DNA from: Rhizobium sp. 2MFCol3.1
GTDB taxonomy: Bacteria > Pseudomonadota > Alphaproteobacteria > Rhizobiales > Rhizobiaceae
Direction of reading: 5' to 3'
DNA length: 64,000 nt
Assembly (NCBI RefSeq): GCF_000377565.1
Contig: NZ_KB898361.1
Span: 1 to 64,000, forward strand
Position numbers and translations under genes: made by a program. A model generated the notes under the pieces. The model was given only the letters and a program-made list of their open reading frames with translations. It was not told where the DNA came from and did not search any database. Positions 54,169 to 63,097 of the stretch are shown one piece after another. Position 1 is the first letter of the stretch. The number at the start of each line of letters is the position of its first letter.

Positions 54169-54669
54169 ATGAGTGGTGAGAAAGCCGGCCTGACCCATAT
54201 CGACGCGGCCGGCGAGGCGCATATGGTCGATGTCGGCGACAAGGCCGACACCACCCGTATCGCCACCGCCGAAGGCCATGTGAAGATGGCGCCGGCGACG
54301 CTTCAACTGATCCTCGAGGGCAATGCCAAGAAGGGCGATGTGGTCGGCACGGCAAGGCTCGCCGGCATCATGGCTGCCAAGCAGACCAGCAATCTCATCC
54401 CGCTCTGCCATCCCCTGATGCTGACGAAGGTTTCCGTCGAGATTGCCGAGGATAGCACCCTGCCCGGCCTACGCGTTGCCGCGACCGCCAAACTCACCGG
54501 CAAGACCGGCGTCGAGATGGAAGCGCTGACGGCCGTGTCTGTCGCATGCCTCACGATCTACGACATGGCCAAGGCCGCCGACAAGGCGATGGAGATCGGC
54601 GGCATCCGCCTGCTTGAGAAATCGGGCGGGAAATCGGGCGATTTCAGGCATCCGGAGCATGCGAAATGA
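54169..54669 (+). CDS. moaC: Cyclic pyranopterin monophosphate synthase
   Basis: The 166-residue enzyme has [15 protein letters not shown] at the start, [13 protein letters not shown], and the [20 protein letters not shown] core with [11 protein letters not shown]. It converts the 3',8-cyclo-GTP product of MoaA into cPMP. It overlaps moeA by 4 bases. Confidence 0.97.
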   Translation: MSGEKAGLTHIDAAGEAHMVDVGDKADTTRIATAEGHVKMAPATLQLILEGNAKKGDVVGTARLAGIMAAKQTSNLIPLCHPLMLTKVSVEIAEDSTLPGLRVAATAKLTGKTGVEMEALTAVSVACLTIYDMAKAADKAMEIGGIRLLEKSGGKSGDFRHPEHAK

Positions 54670-55889
54670 GCCTTCTGCCCGTAGCCGAAGCGCAGGAACG
54701 CCTGCTGTCGCGGGCAAAGCCCATCATGGCGCTCGAAACCGTTTCCCTGGCTGAGGCCGAGGGTCGCGTTCTCGCGTCCGATGTCACGGCGCGCCTGACA
54801 CAGCCGCCCTTCAATTCATCGGCAATGGACGGCTATGCCTTGCGCGGCGAGGACGCCCTTGAGCCCGGCATCGAGCTGCGGGTGATTGGAACGTCGTCCG
54901 CAGGACACGCCTTTGACGGCACGATCGGCACAGGTGAGACGGTGCGAATCTTCACCGGCGCACCAGTTCCCGAGGGCGCCGACAGCGTGTTGCTGCAGGA
55001 AGACGCCGAAACGACGGACAACGGCATCCGCACCACCTATCCCGTGCGTCCCGGCCAGCACGTGCGACCACGCGGGCAGGACTTTCGTGAGGGCGAGCCC
55101 GTTCTGATGGCGGGCACGGTGGTCGATTTCTCGCGATTGACCGTGGCAGCCGGCATGAACCACGCGACGCTCGACGTTCGGCGCAAGCCTCTGGTGGCGC
55201 TGCTTGCCACCGGCGACGAGTTGGTAACGCCAGGCGAGCAGCCCGGCCCCTCGCAGATCATCGCTTCCAGCACATTCGGAATTGCGGCACTCGCGCGCAA
55301 GGCTGGCGCAGACGTGCTCGATCTCGGTATCGTTGCCGATGACAAGGCGGCGATCACGGCTGCCGTCGAGAGAGCGCGCGAAGCCAAGGTCGATGTGATC
55401 GTCACGCTGGGCGGCGCATCGGTCGGCGACCACGATCTCGTGCAGGCGACTTTGCTCGCCGCCGGCATGGAGCTCGATTTCTGGCGGATCGCCATGCGGC
55501 CGGGAAAGCCGCTGATGGTCGGCAGTTTCGGCGACACGCATGTGCTCGGTCTTCCGGGCAATCCGGTTTCCAGCCTCGTCTGCGGTCTATTGTTTCTCGA
55601 ACCGCTGATCCGCAAGCTCGCCTCCCTGCCTCCAGTCAAGCGGAGCGCTACGGCGGAAACCGCCGTCGGCATGAAGGCGAACGACCAGAGGCAGGATTAC
55701 GTCAGGGCAAGAGCGGTGCGTTCGCCATCTGGCGTTTTGCAGGTCGAGCCATTCGGCAAGCAGGATTCGTCGATGATGAAGATCTTCGCGGAAGCCGACT
55801 GCCTGATCATACGGCCACCGCATGCGCCCGCTCTCGAGGCCGGAGAGGCATGCGAGGTGATGCTGATCCGTCCGGAGCTGCTTGGCTGA
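54666..55889 (+). CDS. moeA: Molybdopterin molybdenumtransferase
   Basis: The 407-residue enzyme has [12 protein letters not shown] near the N-terminus, [18 protein letters not shown] and [14 protein letters not shown] in the MoCF domain, and [16 protein letters not shown]. It inserts molybdate into molybdopterin. The ATG overlaps the moaC stop. Many rhizobia have lexA directly after moeA, but here a different gene follows. Confidence 0.95.
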   Translation: MSLLPVAEAQERLLSRAKPIMALETVSLAEAEGRVLASDVTARLTQPPFNSSAMDGYALRGEDALEPGIELRVIGTSSAGHAFDGTIGTGETVRIFTGAPVPEGADSVLLQEDAETTDNGIRTTYPVRPGQHVRPRGQDFREGEPVLMAGTVVDFSRLTVAAGMNHATLDVRRKPLVALLATGDELVTPGEQPGPSQIIASSTFGIAALARKAGADVLDLGIVADDKAAITAAVERAREAKVDVIVTLGGASVGDHDLVQATLLAAGMELDFWRIAMRPGKPLMVGSFGDTHVLGLPGNPVSSLVCGLLFLEPLIRKLASLPPVKRSATAETAVGMKANDQRQDYVRARAVRSPSGVLQVEPFGKQDSSMMKIFAEADCLIIRPPHAPALEAGEACEVMLIRPELLG

Positions 55890-56000
55890 ACGCTTTGTCG
55901 TGCGCCGGTACCGACAGATCTCGGTTGTCACCGTGACTTGTGCGGATAGCGCGCGTGTTCCACACTCCGCGCACTTCACTCATAGCTGGGAAGCCTGATC

Positions 56001-56414
56001 ATGACCACCGAGCCGGTTCGCGATACGAAGGCCATGCTGCGTGGCATGATGCCGAGCCTTGACGCCGCCGATTATGTGTTTTGCACGACCCAAGATGAGC
56101 AACTGATCGCACGGGCCGCGCTTTTGTCGCTTGGCTGGTTTCGTGAGGCTGAAGGCGTCTCCTTGATACTGGACATTGGCGACGCTCTACGGCTGGGCTT
56201 CGACACCACACTCCCCATGCGGCGGATCACGCTCACCGTGTTCTCGTCACTGGAAGGCGTCGGGCTGACGGCCGCCGTCGCCACCGCTCTCGCCAATCAC
56301 AACATCTCCTGCAACATGGTGGCCGCCTATCATCACGACCACGTCTTCGTGCCAAAGGCCGACGCCGAGGGGGCCATGAAGGTGCTGCTGGAGCTGCAGG
56401 CGGCGGCAGGTTGA
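56001..56414 (+). CDS. ACT-domain protein (CASTOR/ACT-like)
   Basis: The 137-residue protein has a beta-alpha-beta ACT fold in its second half (RRITLTVFSSLEGVGLTAAV, then ANHNISCNMVAAYHHDHVFV). It probably binds an amino acid and acts as a small sensor or regulatory subunit. It stands 111 bases after moeA, with a gene of opposite direction next. No partner enzyme is adjacent. Confidence 0.75.
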   Translation: MTTEPVRDTKAMLRGMMPSLDAADYVFCTTQDEQLIARAALLSLGWFREAEGVSLILDIGDALRLGFDTTLPMRRITLTVFSSLEGVGLTAAVATALANHNISCNMVAAYHHDHVFVPKADAEGAMKVLLELQAAAG

Positions 56415-56435
56415 CGTTGGAGCGCCTCGAATGGG

Positions 56436-57158
56436 CTAGCGGTCAGGAACCGCGGCCAAGCTGAAGACACCGGCGCGCACCTCGCCTCCTTCGCTACCAA
56501 GTCCGAAATCCGGCACGGAATACTCGGCGATACAGCGCAGCTTCTCCGTTGGTAGCGGGACACGATAGGGATCGCCGATCAGGACGTCGATGCCGGCGGC
56601 GCGGCAGGTTTCGAGAAACGCCAGCGCGCGTTTTGCCAGCGCTTCGTCATAGAAGAGATCGCCGGCCAGAACGATATCGACCGAAGGCGGCGGACCCTCG
56701 AGGAGATCGCCATGAACAAGATCGATCTCGACGCCGTTGGCGCCCGCATTGAGGCGGGCGGCGGCGATGGCGTTGTCATCGATGTCCGCGGCGACCACGG
56801 ATGTTGCGCCTGCCTTGGCGGCGACGATCGCGACGACGCCGGATCCCGTGCCGAGGTCGAGAACGCGGCGGCCGCATACGATCTGCGGATTTTCGGCGAT
56901 ATGACGTGCGAGCACCGCACCGCCGCCCCAGCCATAGGCCCAGTAAGGCGCTGGCGCGTCGGGATTGGTCCCGCCGAGCCGTGACAGGCGGCTGCCGGAA
57001 TGGGCGGTGTAGAGCTGGATATGTTCGAGACCTGGCACCGGCAGAAGCCGGAGATTCCTGGCGATGAAGGCGCTGGCGTCGAAGGAGGACGTGCGCTTCT
57101 GCGGCTGGGGATCAGCTTCGGCGGAAACGGATGTCATGCGCTCGGTCTGATCATCCAT
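56436..57158 (-). CDS. Class I SAM-dependent methyltransferase (ETFB-lysine methyltransferase-like)
   Basis: The 240-residue protein has a seven-strand SAM fold: VLDLGTGSGVVAIVAAKAGA (motif I), AADIDDNAIAAARLNA, and LAGDLFYDEAL after motif III. The APYWAYGWGGG segment before motif I is typical of the methyltransferase-16 group that includes the bacterial ETF-beta lysine methyltransferase studied in Agrobacterium. Protein-lysine methylation is the likeliest role. Confidence 0.75.
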   Translation of the reverse strand: MDDQTERMTSVSAEADPQPQKRTSSFDASAFIARNLRLLPVPGLEHIQLYTAHSGSRLSRLGGTNPDAPAPYWAYGWGGGAVLARHIAENPQIVCGRRVLDLGTGSGVVAIVAAKAGATSVVAADIDDNAIAAARLNAGANGVEIDLVHGDLLEGPPPSVDIVLAGDLFYDEALAKRALAFLETCRAAGIDVLIGDPYRVPLPTEKLRCIAEYSVPDFGLGSEGGEVRAGVFSLAAVPDR

Positions 57159-57318
57159 GGCGTCACCCGGTCCGGATCAGCAACCGCGAAAACCGTGTCT
57201 TGCGATTGCTGAACATGAAAGACGGCGAGACATGGCTGCCAGGTCGAAGATTGCCCGGAAAATCAGGACCATCCGAACGACTGGCGGCGCATGCGATCCT
57301 CGCCGTCACGGTTGGGCC

Positions 57319-59241
57319 TCAGCCCTTCTTCTTGGAGAATTTCGGCTTCGGGCCGTTGCCGTCGAACTTCGGCTTGCCTTCGTATTTCGGCTTGCCCTCG
57401 AACTTGGGCTTACCTTCGAACTTAGGCTTGCCGGGCTTGCTCCACTGCTTGCTGTCGCGCTCGCCGGATGGAGCCGCATCGCTGCGCGGTCCCTTCTTGA
57501 AGCCGCCGTCGCGCGGGCGATCGTCGTAGCTCTTCTTGGCGGCGTAAGGCTTCGGGCCGGACTTGTTGAAATCCGACTTGCCGTAATCCTGGCGGCCGAA
57601 TTCCGGCGTGCCGGGCAGACGGCTGACGCGGATGCCGCGTTCCATCGTCTTGTTCGGACCGGTGGCGGCGAGAAACGCGTCGGCGCTGCCGGCGGCGATC
57701 TCGACGAAGGTCTCTTCCGGCTGCATCTTGATGGCGCCGATGTCGCGCTTGGTCAAGTTGCCGTTACGGCAGATCATCGGGATCAGCCAGCGCGGCTCGG
57801 CATTCTGCTTGCGGCCGACCGACAAAGAGAACCAGACGCTGGGGCCGAAATCGTCGCGCGGGCCACGGGGGCTGGTGTCGCGCGGGCCATCGGCGTTGTC
57901 ACGCGGCTTGCGCGGACCGGCCTGCAGGCTGATCTCCATCAAATCCTCCGGCGCAGACTGCTTGGCGCGGTAGAGGTTGACGAAGGCGTTTGCGAGCTTT
58001 TCGGCGCCATGCGCTTCGAGCAGGCGCTTGACGATGTCCTGCTCTTCCTCGCGCGGAGCCTCCTCGAAGATCGGATCGGCGAGCAGGCGTTCCTCGTCGC
58101 GAGCAATGACTTCCTCAGCCGACGGCGGCAGCGCCCAGGTGGCGGCGATGCCGGCGTTGTCGAGCAGACGCTCGGCCTTGCGGCGGGCGTTAAGCGGCAC
58201 GATCATGGCGCTGACGCCCTTGCGACCGGCGCGGCCGGTACGGCCCGAACGGTGCAGCAGGGTTTCCGGATTGGTCGGCAAGTCGGCATGGATGACGAGA
58301 TCGAGGCCTGGAAGGTCGATGCCGCGGGCGGCGACGTCGGTCGCGATGCAGACGCGGGCGCGGCCATCGCGCATCGCCTGCAGCGCGTGGCTGCGCTCGT
58401 TCTGCGTCAGTTCGCCCGAGAGCGCGACGACGTCGAAATTGCGGTTATGGAAGCGGGCGGTCAGATGGTTGACGGCTGCACGGGTCGAGCAGAAGACGAT
58501 GGCGTTGGTCGCCTCGTAATAGCGCAGAACGTTGATGATCGCGTTTTCGCGGTCGCTCGGAGCGACGGCCAGCGCACGATATTCGATATCGACGTGCTGC
58601 TTTTCTTCCGTCGTGGTGGCGATGCGCACGGCGTTCTTCTGGTAGCTCTTGGCAAGCTTGGCGATCGCGGCCGGCACGGTTGCCGAGAACATCAGCGTGC
58701 GGCGATCGTCCGGGGACGCATCGAGAATGAACTCGAGATCTTCACGGAAGCCGAGGTCGAGCATCTCGTCGGCTTCGTCGAGCACGACGGCCTTCAGATC
58801 GGACATGTCGAGCGCGCGGCGACGGATGTGGTCGCAGAGACGGCCCGGCGTGCCGACGACGATGTGGGCGCCACGCTCGAGCGCACGGCGCTCGCTGCGG
58901 ATGTCCATGCCGCCAACGCAGCTGACGATGACGGCGCCGGTCAGCTCATAGAGCCATTCCAACTCGCGCTTGACCTGCAGCGCAAGCTCGCGGGTCGGCG
59001 CGATGACGAGCGCCAGCGGGGTGGCGGCCGGCTCGAAGCGATCTTCGTCGCCAAGCAGGGTCGGCGCCATGGCCAGACCGAAGGCAACCGTCTTGCCGGA
59101 GCCGGTCTGCGCCGACACCAGCGCGTCGGATGCGGCAAGCGCCGGATCGAGCATGGATTGCTGAACGGGGGTGAGCTCGGAATAACCGCGCTTCGCCAAC
59201 GCCTTGCCGATCGCCGGAACGACGCCGCTTATCTCTGTCAT
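57319..59241 (-). CDS. DEAD-box RNA helicase
   Basis: The 640-residue helicase has Q motif, AQTGSGKT (I), APTRELALQ (Ia), VVLDEADEMLDLGF (II), FSATVP (III), CSTRAAV (IV), TDVAARGIDLP (V) and HRSGRTGRAGR (VI). A DbpA-like RNA-binding domain follows (WLIPMICRNGNLTKRDIGAI), then a Lys/Gly/Pro-rich tail with short repeats (57363-57432). It unwinds structured RNA in ribosome assembly or mRNA decay. The start at 59241 is preferred over one 31 codons upstream of odd composition. Confidence 0.92.
   Translation of the reverse strand: MTEISGVVPAIGKALAKRGYSELTPVQQSMLDPALAASDALVSAQTGSGKTVAFGLAMAPTLLGDEDRFEPAATPLALVIAPTRELALQVKRELEWLYELTGAVIVSCVGGMDIRSERRALERGAHIVVGTPGRLCDHIRRRALDMSDLKAVVLDEADEMLDLGFREDLEFILDASPDDRRTLMFSATVPAAIAKLAKSYQKNAVRIATTTEEKQHVDIEYRALAVAPSDRENAIINVLRYYEATNAIVFCSTRAAVNHLTARFHNRNFDVVALSGELTQNERSHALQAMRDGRARVCIATDVAARGIDLPGLDLVIHADLPTNPETLLHRSGRTGRAGRKGVSAMIVPLNARRKAERLLDNAGIAATWALPPSAEEVIARDEERLLADPIFEEAPREEEQDIVKRLLEAHGAEKLANAFVNLYRAKQSAPEDLMEISLQAGPRKPRDNADGPRDTSPRGPRDDFGPSVWFSLSVGRKQNAEPRWLIPMICRNGNLTKRDIGAIKMQPEETFVEIAAGSADAFLAATGPNKTMERGIRVSRLPGTPEFGRQDYGKSDFNKSGPKPYAAKKSYDDRPRDGGFKKGPRSDAAPSGERDSKQWSKPGKPKFEGKPKFEGKPKYEGKPKFDGNGPKPKFSKKKG
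57363..57432 (-). repeat. Short tandem repeat in the helicase tail
   Basis: About four imperfect 18-base units encode the hexamer EGKPKF (with Y or D variants) near the C-terminus. It is a low-complexity basic tail likely to bind RNA. Such repeats change copy number easily. Confidence 0.65.
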
Positions 59242-59337
59242 TTTGTCTGTCTTTCGGAATAATCGGGCGCACGGTGCGCCGTCCGGAACTTGCCGGTTGA
59301 AAAGTTGGGCTGTTCCTACTGCGTCACACGACAAATG

Positions 59338-61197
59338 TCAAAGCGGATGTCCGCGCCACAGGAAGACATCGATGCTTTCCGCGCGGCCCCTGATCCTGGC
59401 TGAGACCGGCCCCTCGAGATGACCCTGATGGTTGGGTGCGGCCCCCGCCCCCGCCGCGCTCATCAAGGCGGCGCTGAGCGCGAGTTCGAAACCGTGGCTT
59501 GCCGCGACTTCCATGAGGCGGCTTGCGACGTTGACGGTATCGCCGGTCGCGGTGATCTGCTGGCGTGTTCCGGTGCCGAGCCGCGAGGCAACGACGGTGC
59601 CGCAATGGGCGCCGACCTTAAAGCCAATCTTGCGGCCGGAAAGCCCGGGATCTGCTGAAAGCCAGGCCCTCAGGCGGTTACCAAGCCCGACAGCGCAGGC
59701 AGCCGCCCGCAAGGCGTCGTCATCGGCCGGCCGCGGCAGGCCGAAGAGGATCATCGCACCATCGCCCATGAAGCTGGTAATCGCGCCGCCATGGGCGCGC
59801 GCCTCGTCATCGACGAGCTCGAAGAAGCCGCTCAGCACCTCTTGCACGCGCGCAGCACCTATCGCCTCGCTCAATCCGGTGAAGCCTGACAGATCGACGA
59901 ACACCGCCGCGGCTTCCTGACGCACCGGGCGCGACAGGAAGGTCGGATCGCGCGCCAGCCACTCGCCGAGGCCCGGCGCCTCGATTCGCTGCAGCAGGTC
60001 GCTCTGCGCCGCGAAATGGATGGCGCGGCGGCGATCGAGCCACAGCTCCATCGCGCCGAATAGCAGTACCGGCGGCAAGGTCGCGGCGATCGGCAGCGCG
60101 GCGCTGAACCAATAGCCGTGCGAGAAGGCGACGATGTTGAATATCAGCCATGCCAGCACCGCGGCCGCGATGGCGCTATAGGCCACGGCGCTGCGGCGCC
60201 ATCCAAGCAGGCTGATGATCAGCACCGGCAAGGTGACGCCGAGCAGCGCATCGAACGAGCGTACATTGCCATCACGGACGATATTGTCGCCTGCAATCAG
60301 CCGGGTGATGGCCGTGGACATGACCTCGACACCGGGAAGCACGGGATCGAACGGCGTCGGAAAGACGTCGCCGCCACCGGTTACCGTCGAGCCGATCACG
60401 ACCACCCTTCCCTCGACCATCTTGGCGTCGATCTTGCCGGCGAGCGCATCGGCGGCGCTGAAGGTGGGGATCGTTCCGCGCGGTCCGTAAAAGGTCAGCG
60501 GCAGGCGTTGGCCGATATCGGTCGGAAGGCGCAACTCGCCCAAAGCAAGAGCAGCCGGCGTGAAGGCCGGATTGACGCCGAGCGCCACCGATGCCACCCG
60601 CAAGGGAAACGAGGCATCGACGCGCTGCGCGCCACGAGAGATCAGCGGAATATAGCGCGGCGTCCCGCCCTGATCGGTCGACACGTTGACGACGCCGATC
60701 GCGGCGGAATCGGCGAAACGGGCGATCGGCAGCATCATCCGGTCGGCCACCGGAATGGTCGCGAGCGGATCCTCGGCACTCGATGTCACCGACTGAAGAC
60801 TTGACGGGAAGACGCCGGCTGCGGCGATGACTGTTGGTACGCCCTTCAGCGCATCGGCGAGCGCCTGGTCACCCTCCTCGGGTCCGGGATCGACCAGAAG
60901 CAGATCCAGCGCGATGACCTTCGGCTTCAGCGCGCCGATGGTTTCCACCAGCCGCGCGAGCGTCGCCCTGCTTAGCGGATATCCATTTGTGCTTGCCGTC
61001 TGGTCATCGATCGCGACGATGGTGACGACCGAAGGCGCGCTGCTTGGTCCAATGAGATGGCTTCTGATGTCGGCCAGCGATGCTTCCATGCGGTCGAGAA
61101 AGCCGGCATTGCCCTGCATGTGGAGATAGCCGAGCGCGCCGCCCCAAAGGGCGGCCGCGATCAGTGATATGGTGATCAGAAGCCGTCTGGCCTGCAT
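59338..61197 (-). CDS. CHASE2-domain adenylate/guanylate cyclase
   Basis: The 619-residue protein has an N-terminal span, a periplasmic CHASE2 sensor (about 30-310), three spans (about 325-405) and a class III cyclase domain (about 430-590). VFVDLSGFTGLSE and FMGDGAMILFG provide the two metal-binding aspartates, and HCGTVVASRLG and ATGDTVNVASRL the nucleotide site. It should make cAMP in response to a periplasmic signal. Its start lies 6 bases after the FecR-type gene stop. Confidence 0.9.
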   Translation of the reverse strand: MQARRLLITISLIAAALWGGALGYLHMQGNAGFLDRMEASLADIRSHLIGPSSAPSVVTIVAIDDQTASTNGYPLSRATLARLVETIGALKPKVIALDLLLVDPGPEEGDQALADALKGVPTVIAAAGVFPSSLQSVTSSAEDPLATIPVADRMMLPIARFADSAAIGVVNVSTDQGGTPRYIPLISRGAQRVDASFPLRVASVALGVNPAFTPAALALGELRLPTDIGQRLPLTFYGPRGTIPTFSAADALAGKIDAKMVEGRVVVIGSTVTGGGDVFPTPFDPVLPGVEVMSTAITRLIAGDNIVRDGNVRSFDALLGVTLPVLIISLLGWRRSAVAYSAIAAAVLAWLIFNIVAFSHGYWFSAALPIAATLPPVLLFGAMELWLDRRRAIHFAAQSDLLQRIEAPGLGEWLARDPTFLSRPVRQEAAAVFVDLSGFTGLSEAIGAARVQEVLSGFFELVDDEARAHGGAITSFMGDGAMILFGLPRPADDDALRAAACAVGLGNRLRAWLSADPGLSGRKIGFKVGAHCGTVVASRLGTGTRQQITATGDTVNVASRLMEVAASHGFELALSAALMSAAGAGAAPNHQGHLEGPVSARIRGRAESIDVFLWRGHPL

Positions 61198-61203
61198 GGG
61201 CGA

Positions 61204-61749
61204 CTACTGGCCCAACCGCGCAAGAAGCGCATCAGCGCGTGCCTGCGGCCAGCGCCGAACTGTCAGCGCGCCACTGGTGCGCGACACATCCACGCCCTCG
61301 CCCGGCGCCAGCACGACCCGCGGCCCAGCCGATGGCCTGCCCACGGCCACACGCCCACGCACGACGAAGACCGATGTCGTGCCGTTCTTGACATCGACGG
61401 CCCAACGCGTGCCGCGCACGGCAGCGATCGCCTGCGGCGTCACCACCTCGAAGCCACCGCTGCGTCTGGCGCTATCGACATCGACGAGGACCGCCTTGTT
61501 GCGCAGCGACACCGAATCAGGACGACCATCGCCATTGCTGTCGACAAGCTGGAAGCGCGCGCCACCTTCGGCGGTGACGGTCACGCCATCGGCGCAGCGC
61601 ATGATCTGGCGCGCCGTGCCGGCGACGCGTTCAAGCGTGCAGCCGGCGGACTGCGCCGCTGCCTGTCCTGCCCAAAGGCCCGCCCAAAGCAATGTCGTCG
61701 CGGCAATGGCGGTGGCCAGACAAGGACGACCGTACGATACTGTCTCCAT
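61204..61749 (-). CDS. FecR-domain periplasmic protein
   Basis: The 181-residue protein has a signal peptide (TLLWAGLWAGQAAAQS) and a FecR-like beta domain (GGFEVVTPQAIAAVRGTRWAV, VFVVRGRVAV). The ATG at 61749 follows AGGGGGA. FecR and CHASE2-cyclase genes are often paired; the FecR protein may present a ligand or modulate the CHASE2 sensor. It is co-transcribed with the cyclase. Confidence 0.8.
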   Translation of the reverse strand: METVSYGRPCLATAIAATTLLWAGLWAGQAAAQSAGCTLERVAGTARQIMRCADGVTVTAEGGARFQLVDSNGDGRPDSVSLRNKAVLVDVDSARRSGGFEVVTPQAIAAVRGTRWAVDVKNGTTSVFVVRGRVAVGRPSAGPRVVLAPGEGVDVSRTSGALTVRRWPQARADALLARLGQ

Positions 61750-61866
61750 GATATCCCCCTGTAGCAATTTCCGCCCCACGACCGAATAGCGCACTCTAAC
61801 CCCGCCTCGCCCGGCACCGCAATGCGCCTGGCGGCAGTTACACAGGCGATGAGACAATCCCGCGTC

Positions 61867-63012
61867 CTATGAATGCGCCTCCGGCGATGGACCGACGTAG
61901 CGAGCACGCGGGCGGATCATAGTTCCACTGATCACCTGCTCGATGGCGTGCGCGAGCCAGCCGGCGGTTCGGGAAAGCGCGAAGATGACAAGTGGTGCGT
62001 CGTCAGGCAGGTCGAAGTGCCCGGCCATCGCCGCGAGCGCGAAATCGATATTCGCAGGCTCGCCCAACAGCTCCGCGCCGAGAGCGGCAATCTCGGCGTA
62101 GCGCGTCGGCATCTCGAACGAACGCATGATCGCCGCCGCGCGAGGATCGCCGTCTGGATAGAGCTTATGACCAAAGGCCCGCACCACGCCTTCCGTCGCC
62201 AACATCGTCCTGATCGCCTCGCGAGCACCCATCTCCCTTGACAAATCCATCAACCGCACGGCGCCCTGCCAGGCACCACCGTGGCGTGGGCCGGTCAGCG
62301 TCGAGAGGCCGGATAGCGTGGCGGCGGCCAGTGAAGCGCCCGACGATGCGGTGACACGCGCCGCGAATGCGGAGACGTTGAGTTCGTGTTCGGCGGCAAG
62401 CACGAGTGCTCGCCTGATGGGCTCCGCCGCCTCCGGCCGATCCCAGCTCTGGGCAAGGCGCTCGTGCAGCGGCAGGTCGGGCATCTGGCTTGGAGCAAGT
62501 GCGGCTGCCACCGTGGCAAGCACCTGCGCAGCTTCCGACTTCAACGCGGCGGGCGCGCGGCCCAAAGCCGGAAGATCCGCCGCCGCTCTCCTCGCCAGCA
62601 AGACGAAAGCGCCAGATATCCTTGACGGCTCGCCTGCCAAGAGTTCGATCGACGGGCATATGGCTGCCGGGCTCTCCCACAACAGGGCCGCGACCTGCTC
62701 GAACGTCGCCCGTTCGGACCAGGCGACCGCCTCGTGACCGCGATAGTAGAGCCGGCCATCCGCGATCGTCGAAATCGCGGTCGGCAGCACCGGCTCGCCC
62801 CAGTCGATCGTCTCGGCGGCGATGGCCTCCGCCTTTCGCCTGCCCGTATGGCGTTTGGCGAGACGCGCGACGTCCTCGGAATGATAGAGGCTCCGGCGGC
62901 TATCGGCAGCATCGGGCTTCGCGCGGATGCGACCGCGGCTGACATTGGCATAGAGCGTCTGCGGCTTCGTGCCGAGCCGTTCCAACGCTTCCTCGGCCGT
63001 CAGCCACGTCAT
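61867..63012 (-). CDS. Citrate synthase-family protein with N-terminal DNA-binding domain
   Basis: Of the 381 residues, 1-55 form a MerR/excisionase-like helix-turn-helix (LTAEEALERLGTKPQTLYAN, then VSRGRIRAKPD). The rest is a citrate synthase fold with the three catalytic residues present: the histidine of EHELNVSAFAARV, that of FGHKLYPDGDP and the aspartate of NIDFALAAM. It may act as enzyme, repressor or both. It is divergent from another citrate synthase gene, and a perfect palindrome lies in the 85-base gap. Fusions of this kind are annotated as citrate synthase but their regulatory role is little studied. Confidence 0.82.
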   Translation of the reverse strand: MTWLTAEEALERLGTKPQTLYANVSRGRIRAKPDAADSRRSLYHSEDVARLAKRHTGRRKAEAIAAETIDWGEPVLPTAISTIADGRLYYRGHEAVAWSERATFEQVAALLWESPAAICPSIELLAGEPSRISGAFVLLARRAAADLPALGRAPAALKSEAAQVLATVAAALAPSQMPDLPLHERLAQSWDRPEAAEPIRRALVLAAEHELNVSAFAARVTASSGASLAAATLSGLSTLTGPRHGGAWQGAVRLMDLSREMGAREAIRTMLATEGVVRAFGHKLYPDGDPRAAAIMRSFEMPTRYAEIAALGAELLGEPANIDFALAAMAGHFDLPDDAPLVIFALSRTAGWLAHAIEQVISGTMIRPRARYVGPSPEAHS

Positions 63013-63042
63013 GCAAACCTCTTACATTGATCTATTTCATCA

Positions 63043-63058
63043 AGATTGACGTCAATCT
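63043..63058. promoter_or_regulatory. Perfect 16-base palindrome between divergent citrate synthase genes
   Basis: AGATTGACGTCAATCT is its own reverse complement, centred between 63050 and 63051, 31 bases from one start and 40 from the other. It is a likely operator for the HTH-bearing citrate synthase or another dimeric regulator. Confidence 0.6.
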
Positions 63059-63097
63059 ATCTAGGTCCGATCTTTCCAGGCGTAAAGGAGAAATGCG

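Noticed and set aside
50511..54266. Very long open frame opposite ppiD-like, trpD and trpC
   Set aside because: The sense strand encodes well-known proteins. Long antisense open frames are common in high-GC rhizobial DNA, and the product has no recognisable domain.
57157..59262. Long open frame opposite the DEAD-box helicase
   Set aside because: All helicase motifs are on the minus strand; the plus frame is a shadow.
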